Shown in pieces: positions 63,801-64,000 of a stretch of 64,000 bases of DNA. Each line of letters opens with the position of its first letter. Position 1 is the first letter of the stretch. The translations under genes were made by a program, and so were the position numbers. The stretch is from Prunella strophiata (taxonomy: Eukaryota > Chordata > Aves > Passeriformes > Prunellidae), in the NCBI GenBank assembly GCA_036583965.1, contig JAZBQD010000027.1:6921187-6985186 (forward strand), read 5' to 3'. The notes below the pieces were generated by a model, which did no database searches, was not told where the DNA came from, and saw only the letters and a list, made by a program, of their open reading frames with translations.

Positions 63801-64000
63801 AGAAGACTGACTCTTGAAGGACTAACATCTTCTTGACAGATACAATTGGCTGAGTTTGTCTATTCCCTACCTTAATGGATGACACCTGTAAAAAAAGTAA
63901 ATCTATTTTTAATGGGATAGTCCCTAAATGACCCAATTTCAGGAAGAGTGCACTTTCATGAATATTTATTTAATATGAAAACACTAAAGTAAACAAGAAA
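60871..64000. other. Intronic; no gene seen
   Basis: AT-rich to about 63100, then a GC-richer stretch (63180-63620) with short frames on both strands and no recognised domain. It contains the C-rich tract at 61108 and a CCAAT/TATA-like pair at 63634-63660, described separately. Confidence 0.5.
61108..61131 (-). other. G-quadruplex-capable tract (minus strand)
   Basis: The + strand reads CCT, C7, T, C4, TCT, C6. The minus strand therefore has G6, AGA, G4, A, G7, which satisfies four runs of at least three G with short loops. It is also a pure pyrimidine/purine tract. Confidence 0.8.

Larger units (their letters stand above)
20407..64000 (+). other. AGBL4: AGBL4 downstream intron (5' portion)
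   Basis: Starts at the GT donor. The next expected AGBL4 segment (beginning RVIFNIVNFSKT in vertebrates, from memory) was not found by eye on the + strand, so the intron is probably at least 43.6 kb. AGBL4 is known as an exceptionally long gene in vertebrates, so one exon in 64 kb is in keeping. It begins in phase 0. Confidence 0.75.

Noticed and set aside
1..64000. CRISPR arrays, tRNA/rRNA genes, operons, phage or other prokaryotic systems
   Set aside because: None present; the window is intronic vertebrate DNA and the only tandem arrays are micro- and minisatellites.

Overview
The window looks like a piece of a vertebrate, most probably avian, nuclear genome. It is AT-rich and CpG-depleted, has no bacterial-style gene packing, and carries several CR1 LINEs with the bird-type 3' end. 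It also holds older CR1/L3-like and MIR-like fossils, simple repeats and many A/T homopolymer runs. Bird is an inference from the CR1 type and the low repeat load; another sauropsid is possible.

Only one convincing protein-coding segment is present: a 125-bp internal exon on the + strand at 20282-20406. It encodes 41 complete residues plus part of a split codon, and matches the N-terminal domain of AGBL4 (cytosolic carboxypeptidase 6, a tubulin deglutamylase). Everything else is read as intron of this very large gene: 1-20281 is the 3' part of the upstream intron and 20407-64000 the 5' part of the downstream intron. No other exon, tRNA, rRNA or nested gene was recognised.

Upstream intron: a GC-richer block with two CR1 fragments in opposite orientation (about 490-1250); a MIR-like SINE (about 3868-4010); a near-identical dispersed repeat pair (3252-3350 and 7664-7752); a T25 tract (8251); a second SINE-like fragment (about 10793) beside a CpG- and motif-rich candidate enhancer (10900-11060); another candidate conserved element (about 14440-14770); and a 52-bp minisatellite (18157-18484) followed by a GC-rich flank. 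The exon follows about 1.5 kb later.

Downstream intron: mostly featureless AT-rich DNA, with a perfect 14-bp hairpin (33832-33867), a roughly 1-kb minus-strand CR1 carrying a decayed reverse transcriptase (about 36566-37600), an ancient CR1 reverse-transcriptase fossil (about 42785-43000), a short CR1 (about 44372-44720), two more ancient CR1/L3 fossils (about 50060-50440 and 60585-60870), a possible decayed membrane-protein retrocopy (about 55640-56050, minus), a TATATC hexanucleotide microsatellite (57787-58025) and a G-quadruplex-capable tract (61108-61131).

No new multi-gene system is visible. The more unusual items are the unexplained repeat pair at 3252/7664, the minisatellite that is open in all three forward frames, and the two candidate regulatory blocks.
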